Shown here piece by piece: positions 40,802 through 52,127 of a DNA stretch of 64,000 nucleotides (its first letter is position 1; each line of letters begins with the position of its first letter). The notes beneath the pieces are model-generated. The model was not told the origin of the DNA. It was given only the letters and a program-made list of their open reading frames with translations, and made no database searches. The DNA comes from Pseudo-nitzschia pungens (lineage: Eukaryota; Bacillariophyta; Bacillariophyceae; Bacillariales; Bacillariaceae). The position numbers and the translations under genes are program-made. The stretch is from NCBI GenBank assembly GCA_037355855.1, contig CM074763.1, forward strand, positions 3,162,001 through 3,226,000, written 5' to 3'.

Positions 40802-42842
40802 TAATAATAATAATATACTTATTTAAGTAGGAAAATCCACCGAAGGTGGTTAAAAGCTACTCAGTCTGTAACCAGACTTTATCGTCGCCTCAATCGAAGA
40901 GAGGTTAGGCCCCAAGTTGTAGAACGACGCGCCGCCTCAACCATGGGGAATAGGCCCCAGGTTGTAAAGACGGCTATTTTGCAAACGAACCTTGGTAAGA
41001 AACAGGAAAAAAACGAACCAGTCCAGAGCACAACAGACACAGCTGTTGCAAAGCGTACAGGAGACGGGGTAACAAGAACGTGAAAGGGAAAACACAAGCA
41101 AAACTGTCCCTTGAATGCCACTGTACAGCATCAGTGATGCTTGGAGTGGTCAGCTGACACAAGCAAAACCCTTGCCTAGATACATAGTATCTGTAATGCA
41201 AGTGGTCAGCTGACGCAAGCAAAACTGGTCTCTGCATGCTGTATTGCAGCATCAGTAATGCGAGTGCCCCAAACACATTCCTTACCACTGTATGGTACAT
41301 ATAGTACGGAGCCTACTACCAAATTCGTAACAGCTGTCCTTCTGTTCGAACTTCGTAGTAGGAGACACGTAGAGGCGGTGGAGCCTACTACCAAATTCAA
41401 ATTCGTAACAGCTGGCCTTCTGTTCGAACTTGAACTTGCTCTCCTGTAGTAGCTTGGAAACAGGGCCTTTAAGTGAAAACACTTATGGACCATCAGGGCT
41501 GTAGGCTTGAAAACAGGTCTCTGCTGTACTGTGAACTGGAGGGGTATATAATGGTGGTGGTGCGTTAAGTAACATGTACTTAGCAGCTTTGGGGCTTGGG
41601 TCATAAAAACAGTAGGTCCATAATCAAAAACAATTATGGACTATCAGGGCAGTAGACTTGAAAACAGATGACAGTTGAAGTGTGCATCTGAGAGGGTTAT
41701 GTAGGTAGGAGAGCCTTAAGCAAGCTGTACTTAGCGGCTTTGGGGCTTGGGTCAGGAAATAGTAGGACCTTAAGTGAGAACACTTATGGTCCAGCAGGGC
41801 AGTAGACTTGAAAACAGATGACAGTTGAAGTGTGCATCTGAGAGGTATATGTAGGTAGGAGAGCCTTAAGCAAGCTGTACTTAGCGGCTTTGGGGCTTGG
41901 GTCAGAAAAACAGTAGGACCTTAAGCGAAAACACTTATGGTCCATCAGGGCAGTAGACTTGAAAACAGATGACAGTTGAAGAATGCATCTGAGAGGTATA
42001 TGTAGGTAGGGGAGCCTTAAGCAAACTGTACTTAGTGGCTTTAGGGCTTGGGTCAGGAAACAGTAGGACAATAAGCGAAAACACTTAGGGTCCATCAGGG
42101 CAGTAGACTTGGAAACAGATGACATTTATACAGTACACCTGAGAGGGTTATGTAGGTGGTGGAGCCTTAAGCAAACTGTACTTAGCGGCTTTGGGGCTTG
42201 GGTCAAGAAACAGTAGGACCATAAGCGAAAACACATATGGTCCAGCAGGGCAATGGACTTGAAAACAGATGACAGCTGGAATTTCTTGTAGAAATATACC
42301 TACAGTGGAAGGGGCTGTTCGTGAACTACACCTTGAAAAGACTTAGGGGACTTAGCAAGGAACCTTGAAGAATGTAGAACGTTAAGTGGAAATCACTTAG
42401 GAAGCTTGGAAACAATGTAGAACATTAAGTATAATATATACTTAAGGGCCTTGAGGGTGGAGCTTGGAAACAGATCGAAGCAGTACAGACGGCAACAGTA
42501 AGACGGCAACAGTATTACGTAGTAGAAGTATTTTCGAATCGCTGTAGAATCGGTACTGGAGGTGCTGTAGAAAATTAGGTGTCGGTTTTGTTTTGGTTGT
42601 TGCTGCGGATCGATCGGCCGAGTGGTGAATTGGCAACCAAATCAACCAAAAGAAGCAGCCAGCAACTGAACCAATAGCAGAAACAAAGAGCGCAGGTCTT
42701 GGTTAATACATGTAGGTCCTGGGGTTGTGATTGGTGGTGTAAAAGGGAGCGAGATATCGCATGGTAAAGTTGTGTAGAAATCTACGTATTTTTAGTACTG
42801 GAACATCGGAACGTCGGACAAAATGCGCGATGCGCAAATTGT
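40802..42842 (-). mobile_element. Non-autonomous non-LTR-like insertion with 18-bp target duplication
   Basis: Flanked by ACACAATCCTCCTTGCAA at 40784-40801 and 42843-42860. Read on the minus strand the element ends in a hairpin (CCACCTTCGGTGG) and a TATTATTATTA tail, as expected of a LINE/SINE-type 3' end primed at the target. It has no reverse transcriptase frame. The body is made of tandem repeats: units around GTGGTCAGCTGACNCAAGCAAAAC (41130-41230), a duplicated CCTACTACCAAATTC...GTTCGAACTT block (41310-41440), and the 150-bp array. The family is unknown. Confidence 0.6.
41420..42300. repeat. About six tandem units of 150 bp
   Basis: The landmark GGCAGTAGACTTGAAAACAG or a close variant starts at 41497, 41648, 41798, 41949, 42099 and 42249, giving a period of 150-151 bp. 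Each unit carries an inverted pair GGACCNTAAG...CTTATGGTCC with an 8-bp loop. Units differ by a few substitutions. Confidence 0.85.
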
Positions 42843-44735
42843 ACACAATCCTCCTTGCAAAAATTTTGGTGTCTCTCTCATTATTGATACACTCCTTAAA
42901 AATGCAACCGAAACAGGTGTAGGAAATATGTATGGATTTCTTGGTCTTCCAATCTGTGTGAAAGGACTACCTCTCGCCCTTTTCCCCAACCCTGTTGGAA
43001 TCCAAAATGCAACTACACTCCATCAGTTGGGCTACAATGGTATCACATACAAGAGATTCGATGGATTCAGTGAAACAACAAACTTGTTTGGAACTTCTCC
43101 TGGTGGTATATCTCCAAGCTCTACAGAGACATCATTTTGCACTGGAAAAGATGTCTTCATTCAACCTTTCAGACCAGTGAGTAATTAGAGAATATGATGG
43201 AAAGTATTTTTTTTGGAATCGTTGACTCACTAACTTTTTTTCCTAGGCTACACCAGACGATTACATCAAGCACCAAAATGATACAATCAGACTGGTTCTA
43301 GAGATGCCTTCTTCTGCGGAAGGCAATCAATATGAAATTTGTTTTGCCCTACCGTCTGGCGCGTTGTTTAACCCTCAACAAGTAAACTTTTTTGAATTTT
43401 ATTGGTACAGAAAACAAACCGGACAATTGTTTAACAGCAATGGGGAAGAATGGTTTTGGTATTGTAATAATAAGCATCATACCAGCCATTGGATCCTCTA
43501 TCCGGAATCAGCAGTTGGTTGTTTAACAAAATATTTTCCTGCTGCACGTCATCTCCTTGAGTCTGTCGGTTTTTCAGGTCTGTTCAACGAAGAGTTGAAT
43601 CACCTATGCAACCTTCAGGAGTTGGAAAAAGATTCTTTTTCTGCAACGGTTGGTCTTTCTGACGATGGTTTGGACAGTTTGTCCGCTCCAGCCATGATCC
43701 TTTGCAGTGGTGTTGCCACAAGCATTGTTTTTGGAACCAGACTCCTTTCTTTGTTCCTGGCAGCAATGTAAACGTTTGGTTTTGCCATCACCAGCAGGTG
43801 TTGGTGAGAATTCTTTGTCTACATATGATTTCATACTACATGTATCTCCCACTCGACAGTCATGCATCCCTTTCTCACAAGTCAAGGCGAGCGTGCAAGC
43901 ATCATAGTTATTGTTTTTCATTTTCATTAAGTCGAGATGAACGTACATATCAAAAAAAGAGATTCGTAGGTGACGTTAAATCCCAATAAGGAATCATTTG
44001 CAAACTCTAGTTTTTTATTTTAAACTTTATTCTAGAACCTCAGAAACCGAGAAATCAATGAGTGATTGAGTCCACGTTCCTTGTCCAGAGCGAGCGCGCT
44101 ATGTTTTCTGTCATCAACAATCCACACCGTCGTTGTCATATCCCAAAACTACGACACTCAAGAAACAATCTATTTACTTCTGCAAGTGACAAGGGACACG
44201 TTGTAGGCATCAGCAGCAAGCCTGGTAGCCTTCCTGTTCAGCTTACCAGAACCCGATGAGGTTTGGTTCTGTACCAGGATCAGCAGTACGGCAAGCCTCT
44301 CGCTGTTCGTGAGGTTCCGGTTGGTTCTTCATTGCAAGCTACCGGTACCCTCCGTGTTGCCCGGAGTACCACTGGATCCAACCAATCCACCACTTGTACC
44401 ACCGGAGGAAGCGTCGGCGGTACTCTCGTCGGAACCACTGCTTGTATCAAGGGAGGTGTCCATCTCAGTATCAGAGGTGTCTGGATCGGACAAATCAGAG
44501 GTTTCAGTGTCCTCAAGAGACGTGCGCTCGAACGCAAGCAGTAGGGCTTCTAATCCAGTTGTAAATCTCATAGTTGAATCCTGTCTTTGAAGAAGAATAA
44601 TATTGGAAACTGTGAGCAAACACGGTTGATTGTTGACCCTCAATCAATCGATCAATCGTTGACGCTCAATCAATCAATCGATCGATTGTTAGTCCATCGA
44701 TTGCTTGCTGGTTGCTGCATCCCCTGCTAATGTGG

Positions 44736-44845
44736 TCCTGCGCCATGTTTTCACAGGCTTGGGTTGTGTACAGCGATACGAAGTTGTACAGGTTTGGCCT
44801 GGCGTTGATGGAAAGGAGGTGGATCGAACGCACCGCTTTTTTCTT
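44736..44845 (+). repeat. Copy 1 of a roughly 100-bp divergent duplication with a small ORF
   Basis: Holds ATG 44745 to TGA 44870, encoding MFSQAWVVYSDTKLYRFGLA and a related tail. It matches 45288-45397 at about four bases in five. Confidence 0.6.
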
Positions 44846-45287
44846 GCTTGATCAATCGTCGGTCGATTGATTATGTTGTTGTTGCTGCTGCTGTTGTTGC
44901 TGTTGTTGCCTTACCTGCTGGCGCCTGCTGGTCCACGCCGGTACCCGTTGGTTAACATACTTATTTTAGGTCTAATCCACACTTTTTACCCACACTTTTA
45001 AACTACCGTACCGGTAACCTTACATACATTACCCATGACCAGCAATTGAATCACCGAAACACTTGCACCTCGACCGCACCACTCTTAGCACTGTTGGGGT
45101 TGGGGTTGTTGTTGTTGTTGTTGTTGGGGTTGGGGTTGGGATTGTTGGGTTCTTAGGTTCTTGGGGTTCTTGGGTTGTTGGGGTTGTTGGTGGTAGTTTC
45201 CGTGGGTAGGAGTGTAAGTACTATTAGTAGCAAAGTGAAAAAAGTGTATATTCGCACTTTTCAAAAGTGTGATTTCGACCCATGTCC

Positions 45288-45397
45288 GTCCGCGCCATGT
45301 TTTCCCAAGCTTGGGGTGTGTACAACAATACCAAGTTGTACAGATGGGGCCTGCTGTTGATGGAAAAGAGGTGGATCGAACGCGCCGTTGCTTTTGA
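45288..45397 (+). repeat. Copy 2 of the same duplication
   Basis: ATG 45297 to TGA 45407 encodes MFSQAWGVYNNTKLYRWGLL followed by LMEKRWIERA. Some differences from copy 1 are silent, and the ATG is kept in both. Confidence 0.6.
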
Positions 45398-45486
45398 GCT
45401 AGTATGACTCTCTTCTGTTTGCGTGACTAGCACTCACAGAATGAGCTTGAGAAATGCAGCGGTCGAACGTGCAGATATCGAAACAA

Positions 45487-45559
45487 GCCGAATTAGCTCA
45501 GTTGGCAGAGCGCACGACTCTTAATCGTGTGGTCGAGGGTTCGATCCCCTCATTCGGTG
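45487..45559 (+). tRNA. tRNA-Lys (CTT)
   Basis: Complete cloverleaf: acceptor GCCGAAT/ATTCGGT, D arm GCTC-GAGC, anticodon arm CACGA-CTCTTAA-TCGTG with anticodon CTT, and T arm GAGGG-TTCGATC-CCCTC. Discriminator G. No intron, no encoded CCA. No T-run follows before the next tRNA. Confidence 0.95.
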
Positions 45560-45570
45560 CATGCATTTGT

Positions 45571-45642
45571 TCTCTTATAGTGAAGTGGTTATCACTCTTG
45601 ACTTTGAATCAAGCATCCGGCGTTCGAATCGCCGTAAGAGAA
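45571..45642 (+). tRNA. tRNA-Gln (TTG)
   Basis: Cloverleaf with acceptor TCTCTTA/TAAGAGA, D arm GTG-CAC, anticodon arm CTTGA-CTTTGAA-TCAAG with anticodon TTG, and T arm CGGCG-TTCGAAT-CGCCG. Discriminator A. The pairing extends two more bases outward (GT...AC). It starts 11 bp after tRNA-Lys. Confidence 0.94.
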
Positions 45643-45643
45643 C

Positions 45644-45649
45644 TTTTTT
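45644..45649 (+). terminator. RNA polymerase III T6 terminator
   Basis: Six T just after tRNA-Gln. It is the only T-run of four or more after either tRNA of the pair. Confidence 0.8.
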
Positions 45650-48269
45650 GCGTCGACGCTTCGTTCCTTTTGCGACCCGCGTCACTCTGATGAATCGGGG
45701 TGCTGTGGTACTAAGATTTACAGTGTAGTGCGGAGCTGTGCAGTTCACTTCGCAGATAATACTTTCCGTCATCCTTTCTCTTCGCATTTACTACCTCGTG
45801 CGTCGCCGTCATCATTCTATCATGCTGGATTGTTTCGAAAGCAATAACACTTACCTCCTTCACTGGACTACTACTACCACGACGACTCGTACTCGTACTC
45901 CTCATACCCGGGTATCACAATGCCACATGAGGGTAGGTGAACCATAGAAACACACCAGTGCGTGCGTGAAGTGGTTCTTCCTACCACTAGCACCCACTAG
46001 CACCAGTGCCTACGCATGATCACTTTTCAGATCCTGTGTATACATAGTAGTTTGTGCATATGTGCTTGTGCATTACAAGTAGTATGAATGATGCTTCTTA
46101 CAAAAAAGGAAAGCAAACAAAAGTACCAGTATGCAGCATTCTACTACTAGTAAAAGCACATGATGAAAAGAGTAGGTCTCCCATGTCTTAAACATCTACT
46201 CATACAACTTGTTGAAAGGGATTCAAAGGGGTTCAATGTGGGGTCACAAAACCTCTCATACCAATGGTGTCATTCTGTAAAGATATCCAAGATGCATGCG
46301 GCTAAGTGTCTACAAGGTGCTAGGCTGTGTGCTAAGCAGCAAGCTTAGCAACAGGTTTAGCAACAGGCTTATCCCAAGGTGCTATGTGGTGCTAACAGCT
46401 GAGTAACCAGGTCCACTGTGTAGGATTTGTGCTGGTTAGTACAGGAACTTGGCTCCTGTAGGCCGTTAGCACACTATTGCATGGTGCTACGGGGTTAAGG
46501 TTGGATGCTGTATGCTGCTGGATACTGAATACAGCGTGCTACGAATCCAACTACCGTCAGCAGGGTATGGTGATTGTGTACAATAAGTACTATAACCGGA
46601 TACCCAGCCATACAGTTTGCATGCAAACAACTTAGGGAGCCCCCAGCAAGCAAGCGTGAGCTAGCGCACAATTCAGTAACTCTGCTGTACGCTCCTCCGT
46701 AAACTACTCTGTACACCACAGTACTCAGCTCTACAGAGCTCTACACCATATGAGACAGCGAAGCTGTCACGGAATACAGGAGTGAGCTGCGCTCAGCTCT
46801 CACTCTTTCACTTCTGATGTTCTTCTCACCTTTAAACTACTAAGTGCCTATCATGCCTTCCAATACAGTCAATTCCTTTGTACCTCTACTAGGGGAGTAT
46901 CCTGTAGTAACTAAGTGTATGCAACAGTGTTCGAACAGTATCCTCTGTAGTCTAACTATTTGCAAACACTCTATGTGCTGCTGCTGTTACTGTTGTAACC
47001 TCCTATTGCCAATGGGCAAATATCATTACAATACATCACACTTTCATTTCTTGGAATGCTCCTGGCATTTTGGCAATGCATTTTACCATGAAAGTTTGTT
47101 GGTGATCAGACTAGTACTACTCCTAGTCTCCCTTTGTGTGTCTCCATTTCTCCATACACACACTTGGCTACTTTATGATCACACCACTAGAATTGTAACT
47201 AGCCTTAAATCTTCCATTTCTATGTTCATTATTATTTTGTATGTGTAGTCTACAATTGGGACCATAGCTTTTGTTTGTGTTTTTATTTTGTTCCCTACAC
47301 AACAATGATGTGTCTGTACGACCTTAAGTGACAACAAATGGATTGACTGAAGAAGTCAAGAGGAACAGGACAAAAAGTATTTCAACATGCTGGTGACTGA
47401 AGCATTGGAAAGTCCAGATCATCATGGTCTCTGGTACATTCTATTAATATCTACTAATGCAAACAGTTGTATCTTTTACCAACCAAAATCTTCTAGAGGG
47501 ATCACAACTCATGCCCTTGTCAACATCTGCACCCACTATTCTTTCATTAATACATGCTTCAAAACTATTGTCAATCAGGATGTAAAAATAATATACTTGG
47601 TAGGTCAATATCTACTTCTTAGAACATATGCACAACAATGACGAAATAGAAAACAGGTATCTAGCAATAGTTCAACTGATCGCTTGATCACCTTTGTCAA
47701 CAACCAAGAAGAGTTTCCTCGCATATATTCAAAAGAACAAGACCAATGTGTTGGATGCGACCCTCACACCTCACACCTATAATAGTATTTCTTTCAAGAT
47801 TTTTTCTTTCAGCACGTGTCACCTTTCCAAACATCATCACTTTCTGAAAGACAGCAAAAAAGGGACTCAACAAAAGTTGCTTTTAAATACGAAGTAGATG
47901 CTTTTCCATTGGGCGTGCTTGGCAGATGTATTGGAGATGCATTTGATAGTGTCAGTGATTTCACAGATAATCTCAGTGAGTTCAGACTTCTTCCTACGCT
48001 CATTTCGGTTGAGTCGATTCTCAATCCCAGGTAGGAAACGATTTCATTGCACTAAATCGGCTGAATTACCCTCTTCCATAATTATTTCGCTCTCAAGGGA
48101 TTTACAGTCGGAACCATGTTGACACTCCCGAAAAGCCTTTCATCACATCGACGTGACTTGAGTAGACAGTTCCGTTGATTCTCGAATTCTTGGAAAATCG
48201 ATTTCCATGAGCCTCCAATTGCTGAAACGCAACACAGAAACGAAAAATCTTTCCAGGTTAGGTTACTCG
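45650..48269. other. Intergenic, no recognisable gene
   Basis: 2.6 kb, AT-rich in the right half. Short open frames (for example 46844-47248) are Cys/Leu-rich and show no family features. Small hairpins such as GAGTGAGCTG...CAGCTCTCACTC occur near 46780, with GCTCTACAGAGCTCTACACC nearby. It may hold decayed repeats. Confidence 0.45.
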
Positions 48270-50475
48270 TCATCTTGCTTTTCCGTCGTCACTATCGTCG
48301 TCACTATCGTCATCGTCTTTGGAAATATGCAGAGACATCACATCGTCAGATATTTTCTCCCAGTCCGAAGATACTACGAAGTACATCGACAAAGCCCCAA
48401 ATGCCGACGCTCCAATTGCGACGCTCGTTGTTTGCCCTATTAAGTTGAAATGGAAGAGATACGACGAAATCCCCGCCAACGGTAAGGTTACTAAACACGA
48501 TGTAAAACTGCATATCGCCGTTGACAGCGGAGCGCGATTCTGACACCACAGAATATGCTCTGCCATTATTGCGATGCCCGACACGATGTTCGCTAGGATA
48601 ATCATTGGTAGGCTGTACGAAACCATCTCTTGCAGCAGTGGGTATGTTGTAATCCATTTCGGAATCTCATCCTCCAACAAAAAGAAGACAACCGAAACAA
48701 GGACACCCCAAACAAAACAAATCCATATTGCTTTGTATGTCAAAAGTTTGGCATTCTCCACATCTCCCGACCCCAAAGCATTGGCAACACGAACTTCACA
48801 GCCTTCTGCAATCGCAGTTACAATGTACTCTAGGTGCTCCCATATCTCTCCCAAAATACCCCACGCTACGACCTCTGCGGGTCCCAACGACCTGTGGTAG
48901 AAGAGCACCATACAATCATCAGAAAATAGAATGTATGATAATGCGAGAGTCCAACGTAGGAAATATCGAGCTCAATCTCATCAAAAGTGGAAAACATTTC
49001 TTATTGGTGTGAATGCCTTTATCACTCTGTTCGTGACATATGTTCCTTTTTAAAGAAGCAACACATTCCACTGCAACCTACGCTCGTTTATCACAAAATG
49101 CATTTGCAACTCACCTTGCAAAAATGATAAGGATCTGCCACTCGCCTTTGTACAAGATGTCGTCTAGCGCAAACTGGAGTGTATTGGACACCAAAAGTTT
49201 TAGAGCTGCCCCACTAACCACATCTTCCTCGTTCCTTGCATTGTTATCTGTAACAGCCACCTTTAAGATAGAGAACGGGGAGGAAAACAGCCCTTCATAG
49301 TAGTCTTCCAACCATCCATAGCGATAGATCACAGTCAAAAGAACAGCGAGATAGCATAAGCTGACGAGTACATACACCCATCCAAGCCCTTCCAAGGTCA
49401 TTTCTGGAAAGATGCTATCGCTGACTAGCACTGCTACGATCGTCAACACGGTCGCTACTTCCCTAATGATCGTGCAAATGGTGGACTCGACCTCAAATCC
49501 CACCACATCAAGCGTATTTTGAAAGGCGGAGATGACACCTCCAAAAAGAATGGAGACGATGTACGCACTGGCGTATCGCTGACCTTCCTCGGCTATGGTT
49601 GAATCGAGATTCAGAAACTCGAGGAGATCTTTTGTGAAGAATGACCAAAAAACGATAAGTGGCACCATTCCTACGACGTAAAATAGAACCGAGAGCTGGA
49701 GGTATATTCCTATCCTACGAGAACTTTTTTCGTCCTCTGCTTCCACAATTTGGGATATCATCATATCTGTGCTCCCCAACACATTTCCCACAAAATCGCT
49801 CGTTAGCTTGAGGAACAAGTCCAAAAGCACCCACGCACTCAACTCGTCGGTACCGAGTTGGTGTCCGACAATGCCCATTTGAATCATACCAGACGCAGCG
49901 ACGACGGCTGCTTGTATCATGTACGGAAAACCAAGTGCGAGCATCCATTTCGTCTGGGAATCAAAATTGTAACAGGTAACGATCCCGAGTTTTTCGAGTG
50001 CGCCGGTAGCCGGATCGGAAAACCTAGCGGCATTGCAACGAACTCCTCTATCTTCTTCGATCCACTCTTCGCCGATGGACGAACTCGGTCCAGAATCTAC
50101 ATCTGTTTCCATGGAGTGCCCGGAGCTCGTTCTGCGAAAGACATTCTTGTTTTCCGATGTGTGTCCGGTTGAATTTGCACCGTTTGAAATGCTACCCCAG
50201 GATTGGCTCGAATTGCTCAAAAGTGCCGCGCATTCTCCTTCCTCCGGTTGCTTCGCTCGTAAGTTACTTCCAACTGAAATTGTCTCATCGGTATCACCCT
50301 GTTCCTTTTCCTCGTCGTTGTCGTCCAGCTTCTCCGAGGGACGAATGGACAATTCAATCACTGGTAGAAACAGAATCAACGAGGTTATTCCCACAACTAA
50401 AAGAGCCAGGACACGACTGAGAGGTGTCGTTGTCTCAACATAACCGTCAAAATTGTAGTCGTCTCCGCCTTCCAT
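48270..50475 (-). CDS. MATE-like multidrug/toxin extrusion family transporter, two exons
   Basis: Exon 1 is 50475-49115. The intron is 49114-48892, with donor GTGAGT and acceptor TACCACAG. Exon 2 is 48891-48270. The phase-2 splice reads IIFA-R-SLGPAEVVAWGILGE and gives 660 residues. After an N-terminal helix (VLALLVVGITSLILFLPVI) and a 110-residue acidic, Ser-rich region, the membrane part begins: MLALGFPYMIQAAVVAASGM, GIVGHQLGTDELSAWVLLDL and later VANALGSGDVENAK, which follow MATE family patterns. Such proteins export organic cations by H+ or Na+ antiport. The C-terminus is acidic (DDDDSDDDSDD). The substrate is unknown. One GTAAGGTTA copy falls inside exon 2 (48482). Confidence 0.75.
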
Positions 50476-52127
50476 ATTCCAGCATATGTATATTTTGTAT
50501 CGTTATGTTGCCTGCGCTGGCTGGTATACCTCAGAAGCCGACACCGTTGTGGTTATGAGAGGCTAACAATACTTGTACAGTAAATCAGCAAAAAAACACC
50601 TTGGAGACTTAACAGTCTGCTTCTATTGTTTTCGACGCTGCTATTGATTCACTTGTGGTGTCTTTCGATATCATGGAGAATGCAGTTGTGTACTTCGTGC
50701 TAGTTAAGTTACTGTCTTTTTTGTCTTTGCCACTACGTGCCACCATGGATACAAAAAGGAGAACCATTGTTGAACATCGGACACAGCTCGTCACGTAAAG
50801 TCGATAGGTTCCCAGCAGATAGTAAAGGAACCAGGTATTCACAGTAAGATTACGCGACTTTTACCAGTTCTCTACCGGATACATTCAAACCTACCGTACC
50901 TGATACGGTATGTCTGGAAAGGCGAAAAATGATGTCATGCGGAGCATACCGGTAAGGTTTTTACACCAATAAACACATCGAAAAGGATGCACGTGTTCCA
51001 ATTACGTATCTGTAAATTCAAGTCAAATCGTACCGGTAAGATACTGATTATGAAGTATGAAGTGCGACGCAACTTACTGGTACATGGTATCGGTAGACTT
51101 ACCGTAAGGTTACGTGTACTTGGATGGTTGATTCAAAGAAAAAAAATTCTTCCAGTAATTAATTGTGACCGTGCGACAGTTGTACCGGTATGTGTAAGAT
51201 TATCGGAACACAGGTTGAGAAATAATGGAACATTCTCCAATTGTACGGTAATAATAAAGTCATTCTTTCGTTTTAAGGTTAATTCACCAGCATGAAGTCT
51301 GAATGCCCATCTCAAACGAGAAGTCCTGCCTAGAGGGAACAAGGAGGTTAACAGGTATGAAGCCAATTACAGTAAAGTAAGATTTACTCCATCATCGCTC
51401 TACTACTACTACTACTACTACTAGTAAGATTACCACTGCCGCAATCTGTACCGTAACCTTACTTCTTCTTGCCAAGAAGAAAAGGAGCCGATCTCTTCTC
51501 AAGTACAAAGTATCATGAAGTAATCCTATTCTTGCATACGAACGGTAGGAGCATCACCTTCCTTCCAAATTCTACGTGGAGGCATGCTGTCATACTCTAC
51601 TACTAGTAGAAGTGTTGCAGCAAACTACTATTCATATTCTCCTCCTCCTTGCGTTCTTGTTTTTATCAGAGGAATGTTCTTTTTGTGAATGTTACTCATG
51701 TTTATGCCGTGTTATAAAATATTATCAATGGTTGGTCATCTTTTTTCTGTCTCCCTCTGTCTTGGGCCATGATGATACTACTACTAGTAATTCAACATAG
51801 TAAGTACGAAAGAGAACGCTTGATGACAAGAACTAAATTGCCAGTTTCTGTAGAAGAAGAAGCAGAGTAGTCTAAGATAATAGTATTCTATAAGTTATAT
51901 CTGTTCTTTGCTATGTGATAAAGTTGTCCCTTTTTATGACGATGAAACAAACTGGGTTTGTAACTTCTTCTTGCGTTCGGTAAATTTTTCAAAGAATTGA
52001 TTCTAGGGACGAAAATTGCATGTATTTTTCATCCGGTATTTAATCTATTGCGTTGCCATGAAGACATCGTACACGGTTGTAGTCATTCTCTTTTTTCACC
52101 ACGATTCTGTCCACCTTCGATAAGACG
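50476..52127. other. Intergenic
   Basis: 1.65 kb. Contains GTAAGGTTA-type motifs (51114, 51454), a CTA trinucleotide run (51400-51425) and several TACCGGTA-like stretches. No gene recognised. Confidence 0.5.

Larger units (their letters stand above)
39772..43771 (+). pseudogene. Diatom-type secreted surface protein gene, broken by a stop and an insertion
   Basis: Exon 1 is 39772-40084, with signal peptide MRLIALASVALSGTWCAHGA and a Cys/Thr-rich ectodomain. A 42-bp intron follows (40085-40126). Exon 2 is 40127-40171, and intron 40172-40260 has donor GTAAGT and acceptor TTTCAG. Exon 3 starts at 40261 with many NxT/S sites and IGQDFSICVSPTAEYYSIAS. An in-frame TAG at 40593-40595 interrupts it, yet the frame continues with VFSSVVTAGYF and TSFNCSGEVTLAHNPPC. 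A 2-kb insert sits at 40802-42842, after which the same frame resumes (KNFGVSLIIDTLLK). Intron 43177-43246 (GTGAGT...CCTAG) and a last exon to 43771 follow, ending in a hydrophobic tail (ILCSGVATSIVFGTRLLSLFLAAM), possibly a GPI signal or membrane anchor. I recognise a diatom secreted family but no function. Confidence 0.65.
43772..45486. other. Intergenic with low-complexity and duplicated sequence
   Basis: Contains a minus-strand frame (44568-44329) encoding MRFTTGLEALLLAFERTSLE then Ser/Thr/Asp/Gly repeats, of doubtful reality. It also holds ATCAATCGATCAATCG repeats (44640-44700), a CTG/TTG tract near 44880, a roughly 100-bp divergent duplication (44736-44845 and 45288-45397), and a GGGGTTGGGG tract (45090-45190). 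Confidence 0.45.

Noticed and set aside
41420..42300. Regular 150-bp repeats considered as a CRISPR-like array
   Set aside because: Whole units are similar with no unique spacers, and the setting is a eukaryotic retro-insertion.
44329..44643. Ser/Thr/Asp-rich minus-strand frame
   Set aside because: Low complexity with a competing frame of equal length; not listed as a gene.
46844..47248. 134-codon plus-strand frame
   Set aside because: Cys/Leu-rich, AT-rich sequence with no signal peptide pattern, domain or codon signature.
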